Assembly (NCBI GenBank): GCA_031119205.1
Contig: JAVHYF010000004.1
Coordinates: 1 to 64,000, forward strand
Origin: Moraxellaceae bacterium
GTDB taxonomy: Bacteria > Pseudomonadota > Gammaproteobacteria > Burkholderiales > Rhodocyclaceae
Reading direction: 5' to 3'
Length of the DNA stretch: 64,000 nt
The notes beneath the pieces were generated by a model, which worked only from the letters and a program-made list of their open reading frames with translations, did not search any database and had not been told where the DNA came from. The number at the start of each line of letters is the position of its first letter. The stretch's first letter is position 1. The translations under genes and the position numbers were made by a program. Positions 56,345 to 64,000 of the stretch are shown one piece after another.

Positions 56345-57292
56345 CTATGGGATGCAGAGGTAGCGGATGGCCCCGGGTATGGTGCTGACGGGGATGGCGA
56401 CGAATTTCATCTTCCGTATCTGAACGCACTCGGCGTAAGACGGGCTTCCGCCGTCTCTTGCGGTCACCGGCACCTGTGAGAGCGACGAGTAGAACTCCTG
56501 CCCCGGAGTGGGCTGGTCCTCCCCCCTGGACCAACGTATTACCGACTTGGACTGATTGGCCTCGACGGTCCCGATACGCGAGACAAGTGCTGGGCCATAA
56601 ATGGACATACCCGGGAATGCACCCTTCTCCGCGCCGAGATCGAGAGTGACTTCCGCCTCGTAGTAGAACGTGGGCGGACGGGGCGGTTGCATGGGGTGGC
56701 GCTTCTCTTCCAGGTGTGTCACGGGGCCGATGGCCGTAATGCGTAGCGACACGGGCGGATTCAGGACGTACTTGTGCTGAGAAGCGGGCAGGTATTCCGT
56801 GCCCAGCGCAGTGTCCCGAGCCGCGCTGGTTTTTGGACCAAGGCTATTGGTCGCTTTGAACGACGCCTTGCTGTCGGCGTTGATGGCATTGAGCCAGCGG
56901 CGCAACTCCGGGACGGACAACAGGAACCGCGCGCCTTTCACCGTCACCGGGTACAGCCGGAGTTCTTCGAACCGATAGCAGCCTTCTTTCGATGTTGGCT
57001 GCAGGACGATATGGTCGTCACGCAAATGGATCTGGCCGCTGGCGTTGCCGGGGACTCCAAGATGGAAGTCAAGCAGGCAGATGCCCTGCATGGAGAAGCG
57101 CCGTTCGGGCTCAAGGACCAGCTTCGTATCAGTGAACAGGAAAGGGCGAAGCGCGTTCTCGTCCTCGTCGGGGAAGTCTCCCTCGTAGGTGCCGGTGATG
57201 TCGCTGGTACTCAGCCCGGCGGCGGCAGCGATATTCAGCTGCGGTAGCAGGACGATCAGGGTGGCAAGCAGGCGGATCAGGCGGGTTTGCAT
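56345..57292 (-). CDS. Exported protein of unknown function
   Basis: A 315-residue protein. Signal peptide about 1-25 (LLATLIVLLPQLNIAAAAG); the mature part starts STSDITGTYEGDFPDEDENA and is predicted mainly beta, with FYYEAEVTLDLGAEKGAFPG near the middle. No family recognised. ATG 57292 gives a good signal peptide; 15 more codons exist upstream in frame. It is convergent with the DUF3592 gene. Confidence 0.7.
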   Translation of the reverse strand: MQTRLIRLLATLIVLLPQLNIAAAAGLSTSDITGTYEGDFPDEDENALRPFLFTDTKLVLEPERRFSMQGICLLDFHLGVPGNASGQIHLRDDHIVLQPTSKEGCYRFEELRLYPVTVKGARFLLSVPELRRWLNAINADSKASFKATNSLGPKTSAARDTALGTEYLPASQHKYVLNPPVSLRITAIGPVTHLEEKRHPMQPPRPPTFYYEAEVTLDLGAEKGAFPGMSIYGPALVSRIGTVEANQSKSVIRWSRGEDQPTPGQEFYSSLSQVPVTARDGGSPSYAECVQIRKMKFVAIPVSTIPGAIRYLCIP

Positions 57293-57553
57293 CGCGCACA
57301 CGGGTGTCGTCTCCGGAACGTCTGAGGTAATGCGCACGATAGCCGCTGCGATAGCAATCCGCCGAGTGCCTGGACGGGCGTGACATTCTCAGCGCGTGTG
57401 CCTAAAGACACACTTCGTTGCACTGCGCCTTGACTCGGATGGGGCGCTCGACCAATGTAAGCCTGACATCTCGTCAATCCGTCAGACAACGGGTGGCCGA
57501 TGTTGCCCGCTCCGCTCGCGGAGTGAGCACCAACAAGACCAAGGAGACAAAAA

Positions 57554-58825
57554 TTGAACGCAAAGAAAATTGCGCTCGCCGTGTTTGCGGTGGGCCTGTC
57601 TGCGAGTGCCTGGGCCGCTAACCGGCCGGCCGGTTACACCACCCTCTGTACGGAAGGCAAGACCTGCTCGGTGGCCGCTGCCACCAACGTGGCCTACGGC
57701 CGCGCCGACAAATTCACCTTCAAGGTCCTGACCGGCAGCTTCGTCTGCGGTGAAGTGACCTTCGGCGCCGGCACCAAGGTGTCGGGCGGCACGAACGAGT
57801 GCTCCGTGCCCTCGGGTTCGTCCAGCTCCAGCAGCTCGTCGAGTTCCAGCAGCACCAGTTCGAGCAGCAGCTCCAGCGGCACGGGTTCCAGCAGCTCGTC
57901 CAGCTCGTCGTCGAGCAGCTCCAGCTCCTCTTCCAGCAGCTCCTCCTCCAGCTCCAGCAGCTCGTCGAGCTCCACCTCGTCCGGCGGTAGCGGCAACGTG
58001 ACCGTGGGCGCATGGCCCGGCTGCCCGGCCTACGCCAACCCGAGCAACACCGTGCCGCTGACCGCCAGCATCACCGTGCCGGCCGGCCAGACCTACGACG
58101 GTGGTGGCCAGCGCTTCAACCTGAGCGACGGTGGCCAAGGCGAAGGCCAGCCGCCGGTGTTCCTGCTGGAAGAAGGCGCCACGCTGCGCAACGTCGTGAT
58201 CGGCAACCTGGCCGCCGACGGTGTGCATTGCACGGGCAACTGCACGGTGTCCAACGTGTGGTGGGAAGACATCGGTGAAGACGCCGCGACCGCCAAGGGT
58301 GGCCCCGGCACGACGATGCGCGTGGATTGCGGCGGCGCCTTCCTGGGTACCGACAAGACCTTCCAGCACAACGGCCGTGGCACCTTCCACATCACCCGCT
58401 TCGTGGCGGACAACTGGAAGACCAAGGGTGGCAAGTTCTACCGCTCCTGCGGCGACTGCACCAACAACGTCGGCCCGCGCACCGTCATCATCGAGAACTC
58501 GCGCATCCACAACCACCAGACCATCGTGGGTGTGAACAGCTCCTACTCGCTGGGCTACCCGGCTGACAAGGCCACGCTGCGCAATGTGTACCTGCTGCGC
58601 TGGAACGGTGAAATCGAAGTCTGCTCGACCTACAAGGGTGTGGAGAAGGGTTCGGGTTCGTCGAGCAACATCGGTGCCGAGTGGAACACGCCGAGCTGCA
58701 ACGTGAACTACACCGACATCTACGCGGTGGACAAGCTGGGCGGCACCAAGAAGACCGGCATCGCCCCGGGTAACGGCGTCGATCCGTCGCCGGTGAACCG
58801 CGTGCAGGAAAACTGGAACTACTGA
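57554..58825 (+). CDS. Secreted pectate lyase (PL3) with poly-serine linker
   Basis: A 423-residue secreted enzyme starting at TTG (57554) with AAGGAG at ideal spacing. Signal peptide (MNAKKIALAVFAVGLSASAWA), then a small Cys-containing N-terminal domain (about 22-86), a linker of about 60 residues that is nearly all Ser, and a PL3 pectate-lyase domain with NVVIGNLAADGVHCTGNCTV and WWEDIGEDAATAKGG motifs. It cleaves polygalacturonate by calcium-dependent beta-elimination. The N-terminal part may bind carbohydrate; not recognised. Terminator follows. Confidence 0.9.
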   Translation: MNAKKIALAVFAVGLSASAWAANRPAGYTTLCTEGKTCSVAAATNVAYGRADKFTFKVLTGSFVCGEVTFGAGTKVSGGTNECSVPSGSSSSSSSSSSSSTSSSSSSSGTGSSSSSSSSSSSSSSSSSSSSSSSSSSSSSTSSGGSGNVTVGAWPGCPAYANPSNTVPLTASITVPAGQTYDGGGQRFNLSDGGQGEGQPPVFLLEEGATLRNVVIGNLAADGVHCTGNCTVSNVWWEDIGEDAATAKGGPGTTMRVDCGGAFLGTDKTFQHNGRGTFHITRFVADNWKTKGGKFYRSCGDCTNNVGPRTVIIENSRIHNHQTIVGVNSSYSLGYPADKATLRNVYLLRWNGEIEVCSTYKGVEKGSGSSSNIGAEWNTPSCNVNYTDIYAVDKLGGTKKTGIAPGNGVDPSPVNRVQENWNY

Positions 58826-58874
58826 TCTGCGCGGTGGACACGGAGCCGGTTTCCGGTTCCGCCAGGTAGTGGAG

Positions 58875-58901
58875 CGCCCGGGTATGCCCGGGCGTTTTTA
58901 T
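58875..58901 (+). terminator. Pectate lyase terminator
   Basis: An 8-bp stem, CGCCCGGG with CCCGGGCG, four-base loop, followed by TTTTTATTTG. Confidence 0.92.
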
Positions 58902-59064
58902 TTGTGTGGCAGCTGACGCTGTGCGGGGCAATCACGCAGGTCGCCGTGCGCGATCAGCGTACTAACGGCATCGGTCGGTAACCGCCATTTCATCCATCGT
59001 GTAGTGAGGCTTGGAGAAAGTCGCCAGCACTCCTCCCGGATGGCTGGGACGGCGGGCGTTTCTT

Positions 59065-60156
59065 CTAGAACAGAATCTGAAGCCAGAAAAAGAGTGTCAC
59101 GAGGATGAAGGCGATGAAGTAGGCCTTAACCGTGCGTACGGCAACCTTGGTCACTGAACGTGGAGGGGGATCGCCATGAACCTCCCCGGAGCGGGCGTTG
59201 ATGACGACACGGTAAAGCTTGCCTTCGTGGCGATAAACGCCAAGCCAGACGGGAAGCAGGATGTAGCGGAAGCGGATATCTGTGTGTGTCGTTGTCCTGC
59301 TGGTAATTCTGTAATCAGTGCCACCGATCTTCTTGCCGATCGTGTCGCAGATCTTGTCATCCATGCGTGGCCTGGCGAGTTCGAAGGCTTGCTCCAGACT
59401 CATCGTGCTCGCCTCTACTGTGAAGCCGGCGACATAGTCCGGCCGGATCGGCTCCAGTTTGTCCAGCAGCCAAGGCTCGAGCGCATCCAGGTTTTCGCGT
59501 GGCATGCATCTGCTCGCAGGAACCATCAGATCGTTGAAGCTTCGCTGCGCGACGCCAGATACGTCCTCCCAGGACTCTCTGCCCTTTGGTCCTGTGCCAC
59601 GCTTTCCGGTGTACTGCGTTGTAGTTCGGCTGTCGAAGGTCCAGTACGGCAGGTAGATGCCTTTCAGACCGTCACGCCCGGTCCGCAGATTCTGCAGTTC
59701 ATCGACCACGCAAGGAGCATTCTTCAGCCAGTGCGAGAGATAGAAACTCGCCTCTTCGTAATCCACTTCGAACGGAATCATGGCTGTCGGTCGTGCCCCG
59801 CGGCGCATGGAGGTGTTCATCACCCACGCTCCCTTGCAGAACGGACATTCCCGCAGCGTCTGATGTGGTCCGAGATCGACACCGGCACCGCAAGCGGCGC
59901 AGTTGCCCACGGGAATTCTCTCGCTGGCAGCCGCGGCGAAAGCCTCTTCCAGCGATTGCACAACTGCGGTTTCCGCTGCTGCGGCCTGTTTCTCCGTGTC
60001 GCTAGACGGAGGAGGGCGATTCAGCGTTCCACAATGAGTGCATCGTGTGAGTTTTCGGAATCCCGGCACGAAATTAACCGTGCCGCCACACTGAGCGCAC
60101 GGAAAGTAGTTCTCCCCTGACAAGCCCGTCTCCTTTCTTGTGTATCTGGTTAGCAT
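59065..60156 (-). CDS. Double zinc-ribbon membrane protein of unknown function
   Basis: A 363-residue protein. Two zinc ribbons: CAQCGG...CTHCG (residues about 20-43) and CAACGA...CPFCKG (about 86-108). A long middle region contains YWTFDSRTTTQYTGKRGTGP and PLLPVWLGVYRHEGK-like segments, and the C-terminus is one hydrophobic helix (AYFIAFILVTLFFWLQILF). The first ribbons are of TFIIB/primosomal-PriA-like style, but no helicase motifs are present. Probably a membrane-anchored protein facing the cytoplasm. Confidence 0.8.
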   Translation of the reverse strand: MLTRYTRKETGLSGENYFPCAQCGGTVNFVPGFRKLTRCTHCGTLNRPPPSSDTEKQAAAAETAVVQSLEEAFAAAASERIPVGNCAACGAGVDLGPHQTLRECPFCKGAWVMNTSMRRGARPTAMIPFEVDYEEASFYLSHWLKNAPCVVDELQNLRTGRDGLKGIYLPYWTFDSRTTTQYTGKRGTGPKGRESWEDVSGVAQRSFNDLMVPASRCMPRENLDALEPWLLDKLEPIRPDYVAGFTVEASTMSLEQAFELARPRMDDKICDTIGKKIGGTDYRITSRTTTHTDIRFRYILLPVWLGVYRHEGKLYRVVINARSGEVHGDPPPRSVTKVAVRTVKAYFIAFILVTLFFWLQILF

Positions 60157-60332
60157 ACCTCGTCGAGGCTTGGTTTCTGCGCGTGGACGCTCACGATCCG
60201 TGTCCGTAGTCGGGCAGCTTTCCGGGAGATGGAACTGGCCTGCATACTGCGAGTAACTTCAGGCAGCGGCTGTTGGTCTCGCGTCAGTCCGTAGCTGAAG
60301 CGCTGGCGCAGGCCCATGAATCAGGAGAGACC

Positions 60333-61373
60333 ATGATCTTCGAACAGATTGCCACCGGCGGTTGCCAGTCCTACCTGATGGGTTGCGCGGAGACCCGCTC
60401 CGCCGCGCTGATCGACCCGGAGATCAGCCAACTCGACCAGTACCTCGCGCTGGCCGCGCGCGATGGCCTGCACATCCGCTACCTGATCGACACCCACACG
60501 CATGCCGATCATTTCTCCGGCGCGCGCAAGCTCGCCGAACGCCTGCAGGCGCCAGTGGTGATGTTCCGCCGCAGCCCTGCACCGTACGCCGACCTGCGCC
60601 TGGGCGATGGCGAGATGCTGATGCTGGGCAAGATGCGCATCGAGGCGCTGCACACGCCGGGCCATACCAGTGATTCGATGTGCCTGCGCGTGGAAGACCG
60701 CGTGTTCACCGGTGACACCCTGCTGATCGGCGGCACCGGCCGCACCGACCTGCCCACCGGCGACCCGCATGCGCTGTACGACAGCCTGTTCAACCGGCTG
60801 CTGAAGCTGGACCCGGCGCTGATGGTCTTCCCGGCGCATGACTACAAGGGCCGCAAGCACAGCACCCTGGGCGAGGAGATCGCCACCAACCCGCGCCTGC
60901 AGGTGCGCGACCCGCAGGCCTTCGTGGAGATGATGAACACCCTCAACCTGTCGATGCCGACCCACATCACCGAAGCGTTGCGGGTGAACATGAGCGGCGG
61001 CAAGTCGGTGGCGCAGATGCTCGCCGAGGCTGCGGCGAGCGTGCCCTTCATGTCGCTGGAAAGCCTGCGCGCGAGCCTGGAGCAGGTGGGCAATGCGCTG
61101 GTAGTGCTGGACGTACGCGAACGCGATGCCTACGAGGCCGGCCACGTGCCCGGCGCACGCCTGCTGCCGCGCGGGCAGCTGGAGCTGCGCGTGAACCAGG
61201 AGTTGCCGGACCCGACGCAACGCATCCTCGTCTGTTGCGAAGTCGGCAAGGTGTCCACGCTGGCTACTGCCACGCTGCGCGAGATGGGCTTTGCCAGCGC
61301 GGTGGCGCTGGATGGCGGCATGAAGGCCTGGCGCGAGGCGGGCTATCCTTTGCAGACAGGTCCCGCAGCCTGA
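60333..61373 (+). CDS. Persulfide dioxygenase-rhodanese fusion protein
   Basis: A 346-residue fusion: a metallo-beta-lactamase domain (1-230) with THTHADHFSG and the ligands in TPGHTSD and PAHDYKG, of the ETHE1 persulfide dioxygenase type, and a C-terminal rhodanese domain (about 250-340) with active Cys in VCCEVGKVS. Together they oxidise glutathione persulfide and transfer sulfur, so a sulfide or persulfide detoxification role is likely. ATG 60333 has AGGAGAGACC upstream. Confidence 0.88.
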   Translation: MIFEQIATGGCQSYLMGCAETRSAALIDPEISQLDQYLALAARDGLHIRYLIDTHTHADHFSGARKLAERLQAPVVMFRRSPAPYADLRLGDGEMLMLGKMRIEALHTPGHTSDSMCLRVEDRVFTGDTLLIGGTGRTDLPTGDPHALYDSLFNRLLKLDPALMVFPAHDYKGRKHSTLGEEIATNPRLQVRDPQAFVEMMNTLNLSMPTHITEALRVNMSGGKSVAQMLAEAAASVPFMSLESLRASLEQVGNALVVLDVRERDAYEAGHVPGARLLPRGQLELRVNQELPDPTQRILVCCEVGKVSTLATATLREMGFASAVALDGGMKAWREAGYPLQTGPAA

Positions 61374-61382
61374 AACAAAAAA

Positions 61383-61409
61383 GGCGGTTGCGCGTGCTGC
61401 GCAACCGCC
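61383..61409 (-). terminator. Terminator of the lectin-repeat gene
   Basis: An 11-bp perfect stem, GGCGGTTGCGC with GCGCAACCGCC, five-base loop; the minus-strand read continues as a T-run. It lies between two convergent genes. Confidence 0.92.
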
Positions 61410-61424
61410 GCAAGGCACCGATAC

Positions 61425-62819
61425 TCAGTTCGGCAAGCCGTAGGAGACGTCGTAACCTTCCTGGCCCAGGTGGTAGGGCAGCGTGCCGTTTACGCGGCTG
61501 CGGAACAGGTGCGATCCGATGATGCTGGCCGGACAGGTGCTCAGCACGACCCGTGTGGCATTCCCCGGATTGCGCAGGATATTGCTGTCGTTCAGGCCCT
61601 CGGGGATGGCGCACAGGCCGCTGCTGACGTGGCGCAGCAGGCCGGCAGAGGTCAGTTCGAAGCGCAGGCGTGCTTCATCGCAACCGTTGTGGAATACGAG
61701 CGGTGTATTCAGCGCAGGCGTCGCGCTGCCACCCGCCGGGTGCAGGCACAGGCCACTGGATGCCTGGCGCAGGCTGCCACCGGCGGTGAAGCTGAAGCTC
61801 AGGCGGGGTTCGTTCTTGCAGCCGCTGTGATAGATCGCCAGGGTGCCGTTACCCGGTGTGGCGCTGCCGCCGTTGGGGTGGATGCAGATGTCCGTCGTGG
61901 TCACCTTCAGCGGCGCGGGGCGGGGAGCCTGGCTGCAACCCGGGCTGCGTTGCACGCTTGCCAGGACGACGCCATTCGTCATGCCATGGTTGGCCAGCGT
62001 GTAGGTGCCGGGCGGAAACGTGGCATGCGACGAGCCCGTGGTCGTAGCGTTGTTGTAGGTCAGCCCGACCTGGTAGCACTGCGGCACCGTCAGCGTGCGG
62101 GCGCTCATCGAGAAACCGCCGCCCAGGGTGACCATGTAGCCCAGGCTGTCGGAGCCGATGCGGTAGTGCTTTCCATAGCGCGAGGCGACATACACCGCGC
62201 CGTTCGCAAGCAGCTCGCCGTGCTCCGCCTGGTCGCGCTTGCCGTCCTTCGGCACCAGCGGGTACATGCGCCGGTTTGCGTCCAGCAACATCGGGATGTC
62301 TTCCTCCGGTTTGCAGCCGGAGCCGATCATCTTGTAGATCGCCACCGAACGCGCGGCGTCGTTGAACGATCCGGTGACCGAGGACGCGAAAGGCCGGGCG
62401 TAGGTGTAGGTCGGCAGATGATGCGTGCCCGGGCCGAGTACGTTCCAGCGACCACCGAAGTACAGGGCGTCGGTGAGGATGGCGCAGTAGCCGGGTGACA
62501 CCTGGGCGGTGGAGGCGCGTCGCTCACCCACCGGGGCCAGCTGGTCGATGGTGGACTGCAGGTAGCGCGCTTCCTGCTGCGCTTCGGCCAGCGTGTCGTG
62601 GCCCCAGCCCAGCGAGAAGTCGAAGGACTTGCCGCCGTTACCGCCGGACACGTGGTACGCCATCGGTTCGGGAATGTGCATCTCGCCGTAGAACTGGGTG
62701 GAGACGCCGCCGCTGTAGGCGTTCTCGAACAGTTTCAGCGTGGGGATGGTGGAGATGTTGGTCTGCGCCTGGGCGTGCATCGACGCGAGCAGCAGTACTG
62801 CGATCAGTGGTTTCTTCAT
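61425..62819 (-). CDS. Secreted protein with C-terminal lectin-like repeats
   Basis: A 464-residue exported protein with signal peptide (MKKPLIAVLLLASMHAQAQ). The first 300 residues are of unknown fold, with few recognisable features. The last 150 residues contain three similar motifs, ICIHPNGGSATPGNGTLAIY, GLCLHPAGGSATPALNTPLV and GLCAIPEG, spaced about 43 residues apart, each with a later Cys; this is the pattern of ricin-B-type beta-trefoil domains. A carbohydrate-binding role is inferred. No family recognised for the N-terminal part. Confidence 0.75.
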   Translation of the reverse strand: MKKPLIAVLLLASMHAQAQTNISTIPTLKLFENAYSGGVSTQFYGEMHIPEPMAYHVSGGNGGKSFDFSLGWGHDTLAEAQQEARYLQSTIDQLAPVGERRASTAQVSPGYCAILTDALYFGGRWNVLGPGTHHLPTYTYARPFASSVTGSFNDAARSVAIYKMIGSGCKPEEDIPMLLDANRRMYPLVPKDGKRDQAEHGELLANGAVYVASRYGKHYRIGSDSLGYMVTLGGGFSMSARTLTVPQCYQVGLTYNNATTTGSSHATFPPGTYTLANHGMTNGVVLASVQRSPGCSQAPRPAPLKVTTTDICIHPNGGSATPGNGTLAIYHSGCKNEPRLSFSFTAGGSLRQASSGLCLHPAGGSATPALNTPLVFHNGCDEARLRFELTSAGLLRHVSSGLCAIPEGLNDSNILRNPGNATRVVLSTCPASIIGSHLFRSRVNGTLPYHLGQEGYDVSYGLPN

Positions 62820-63120
62820 CTGTGTGTCTCGGTGTGGGGCAAGCGTGCATGGTCGCCATGCACTGTTCTGGGCAACCGGTCAGGCAGCGACCGGCCCTTG
62901 GCATTGCGCACTGGCGTGTGTCTTTGCGGACATTCTTCGCGGACATTCTTGTGGCGCCGCAATGCGCAGCGGACCTTAGCAGCGGCGATGCTGCCGGGCT
63001 TGAATCCATGCGACACGCTGACCGGTGGCGTGTGGTGGCGGGAAGATGCGTCGAGAGGCCGAGCTGCGTATTCACCGTAATCGCGCGCGCGAGGGCGCGG
63101 GTACGGCGCTTGTTGGTCCG
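62820..63120. other. Intergenic region beside the AraC regulator
   Basis: A 301-base gap with a tandem duplication, GCGGACATTCTT at 62926 and again at 62939. No other signal seen; the promoter for the secreted protein is presumably in this region. Confidence 0.5.
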
Positions 63121-63984
63121 TCAGGGCGCGACGACAGCCTCGGGGACGACGATTCCGAGCGCGGCCGCTCGCAGCAGGCTGGGCGGTTGACCGCAGGACA
63201 GGCGGAATGCCCGCGACATATGGGCGAGGTCGGAGAATCCGGACTCGACGGCCACCGTGGTGAGCGATGCGGAGGAGTGCAGGCGCGCGGTGGCATCGAG
63301 CAGGCGTGCGGCCTGCCTGACGGCTTCCGCGGTGAGGCCTTCCTGGCGCAAGCGGCGCTCCAGCGTGCGTTGATGGCAGCCGAGATGGCGGGCTGCCTGG
63401 GTGATCGGGATGCTGCCTTCCTGCTCGAAGACAGTGGCCAGTTCGGCCGACGCGAGGCTGCTGGTGCCCATATCCAGCGCGAAGTGCGACAGCCTGCGGA
63501 TCGGTGTCCGCTCGCCCTTCGCCGCATTCAGGCGCACCCGGTCCAGGGCGTGTTCGAAAGCGGCGAGCACCGCGACCCTGCACAGCGCCGGGTCGCTGGT
63601 CACGGCGCACAGGCGGCGCTGCATGGAGAGCCGCTGGCTGTGCGCGGATTTCGCGGTGATCGACAGCGTGCTGCGGACACCCAGGGGCGCGGCCTGCAGG
63701 TAGGCATTGAAGGCGGCGACCGCATTGCCGGCATTCGTCAGGCTGCTCAGGATCTGGCGACCGGGATTGGCGTCCTCGTTCAACCATTCGCTCACCACGC
63801 GGCCCACCATGCCCTCGGTCATCCCGTCACGACGTCGCGCGATGCCGGCGGCGTGGTAGCGCTCGTAGGGAAGGTGGCCGTTGATGACGTGCGTCACCAC
63901 CGAGGCGAAACGGCTGACCGGCTTCCAGCCAGCGCGCGCTTCGAGCGCGTTCACCACGACGTGGTAGGCGTGGGGCTGGCTCAT
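63121..63984 (-). CDS. AraC-family transcriptional regulator
   Basis: A 287-residue regulator. C-terminal helix-turn-helix pair: ITQAARHLGCHQRTLERRLR and LTTVAVESGFSDLAHMSRAF, then RLSCGQPPSLLR. The N-terminal part (1-190) is a sensor of unknown type. The ATG is at 63984, close to the window edge; a slightly different start cannot be excluded. It lies upstream of the lectin-repeat secreted-protein gene on the same strand and may control it. Confidence 0.85.
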   Translation of the reverse strand: MSQPHAYHVVVNALEARAGWKPVSRFASVVTHVINGHLPYERYHAAGIARRRDGMTEGMVGRVVSEWLNEDANPGRQILSSLTNAGNAVAAFNAYLQAAPLGVRSTLSITAKSAHSQRLSMQRRLCAVTSDPALCRVAVLAAFEHALDRVRLNAAKGERTPIRRLSHFALDMGTSSLASAELATVFEQEGSIPITQAARHLGCHQRTLERRLRQEGLTAEAVRQAARLLDATARLHSSASLTTVAVESGFSDLAHMSRAFRLSCGQPPSLLRAAALGIVVPEAVVAP

Positions 63985-64000
63985 TGCGTGCGCCCTCCGC

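Noticed and set aside
57799-57990. Serine-codon repeat region considered as a CRISPR-like or satellite array
   Set aside because: The repeats are short degenerate AGC/TCC/TCG codons in frame with the pectate lyase; there are no spacers.

Overview
The window comes from a GC-rich (by eye about 65%) Gram-negative bacterium, most likely a betaproteobacterium. The signs are an outer-membrane assembly lipoprotein (BamD), a class I polyhydroxybutyrate (PHB) locus with PhaR, a long second-type IF-1 gene beside cspA, and many c-di-GMP and PAS signalling proteins. The sugar-uptake, beta-glucosidase and pectate lyase genes suggest a plant-polymer-using, PHB-storing organism, perhaps in or near the Rhodocyclales; that placement is inference. 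No rRNA, tRNA, CRISPR array or replication origin was seen.

Layout. 1-290: a 5'-truncated pdxH remnant and the bamD terminator. 287-3029: bamD, divergent rluD-pgeF, and a small membrane protein. 3196-7400: PHB genes phaC, phaB, a second phaB, and phaR with a likely self-controlled promoter. 7560-11493: rimO (TTG start), a DUF1992 protein, an FAD-linked dehydrogenase and a hemerythrin-like protein. 11870-12602: bactofilin behind a near-perfect sigma-54 promoter. 12992-16935: an overlapping histidine kinase and REC-PAS-GGDEF-EAL response regulator. 17672-26643: a beta-glucoside-type uptake regulon (LamB-like porin, ABC transporter, GH1 beta-glucosidase, LacI regulator) tied together by four matching operator palindromes. 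26811-35153: a DUF2975/XRE pair, a lone BMP-type binding lipoprotein, a GH3 lipoprotein, two tandem LysR paralogues and a HipA-like kinase (YjjJ) behind a cluster of palindromes.

35695-41342 is the accessory core. ettA is followed by a DUF4160-DUF2442-DUF433 cassette and then by a second, frameshifted copy of the ettA 3' end (339 versus 334 bp) that still carries a terminator. Next comes a lower-GC two-gene island: an UvrD-like superfamily 1 helicase with an odd N-terminal domain, and a DUF2290-like protein. This is the best candidate for an under-described (probably anti-phage) system. Just beyond it, 41557-41616 is a start-and-signal-peptide relic similar to the 5' end of the methyltransferase-like gene at 43470.

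41738-51062 holds a PAS-GGDEF protein, the exported methyltransferase-like protein, a Cys-rich repeat secreted protein, dbpA, infA, cspA, a PEBP-family protein with an AraC regulator, and a REP-associated tyrosine transposase (RAYT) amid several REP-type palindromes. 51068-53189: formaldehyde detoxification genes (fghA, class III alcohol dehydrogenase). 53671-63984: a chemoreceptor, a DUF3592 protein, an unknown exported protein, a secreted PL3 pectate lyase with a long poly-Ser linker, a zinc-ribbon membrane protein, a persulfide dioxygenase-rhodanese fusion, a secreted protein with C-terminal lectin-like repeats, and an AraC regulator at the right edge.
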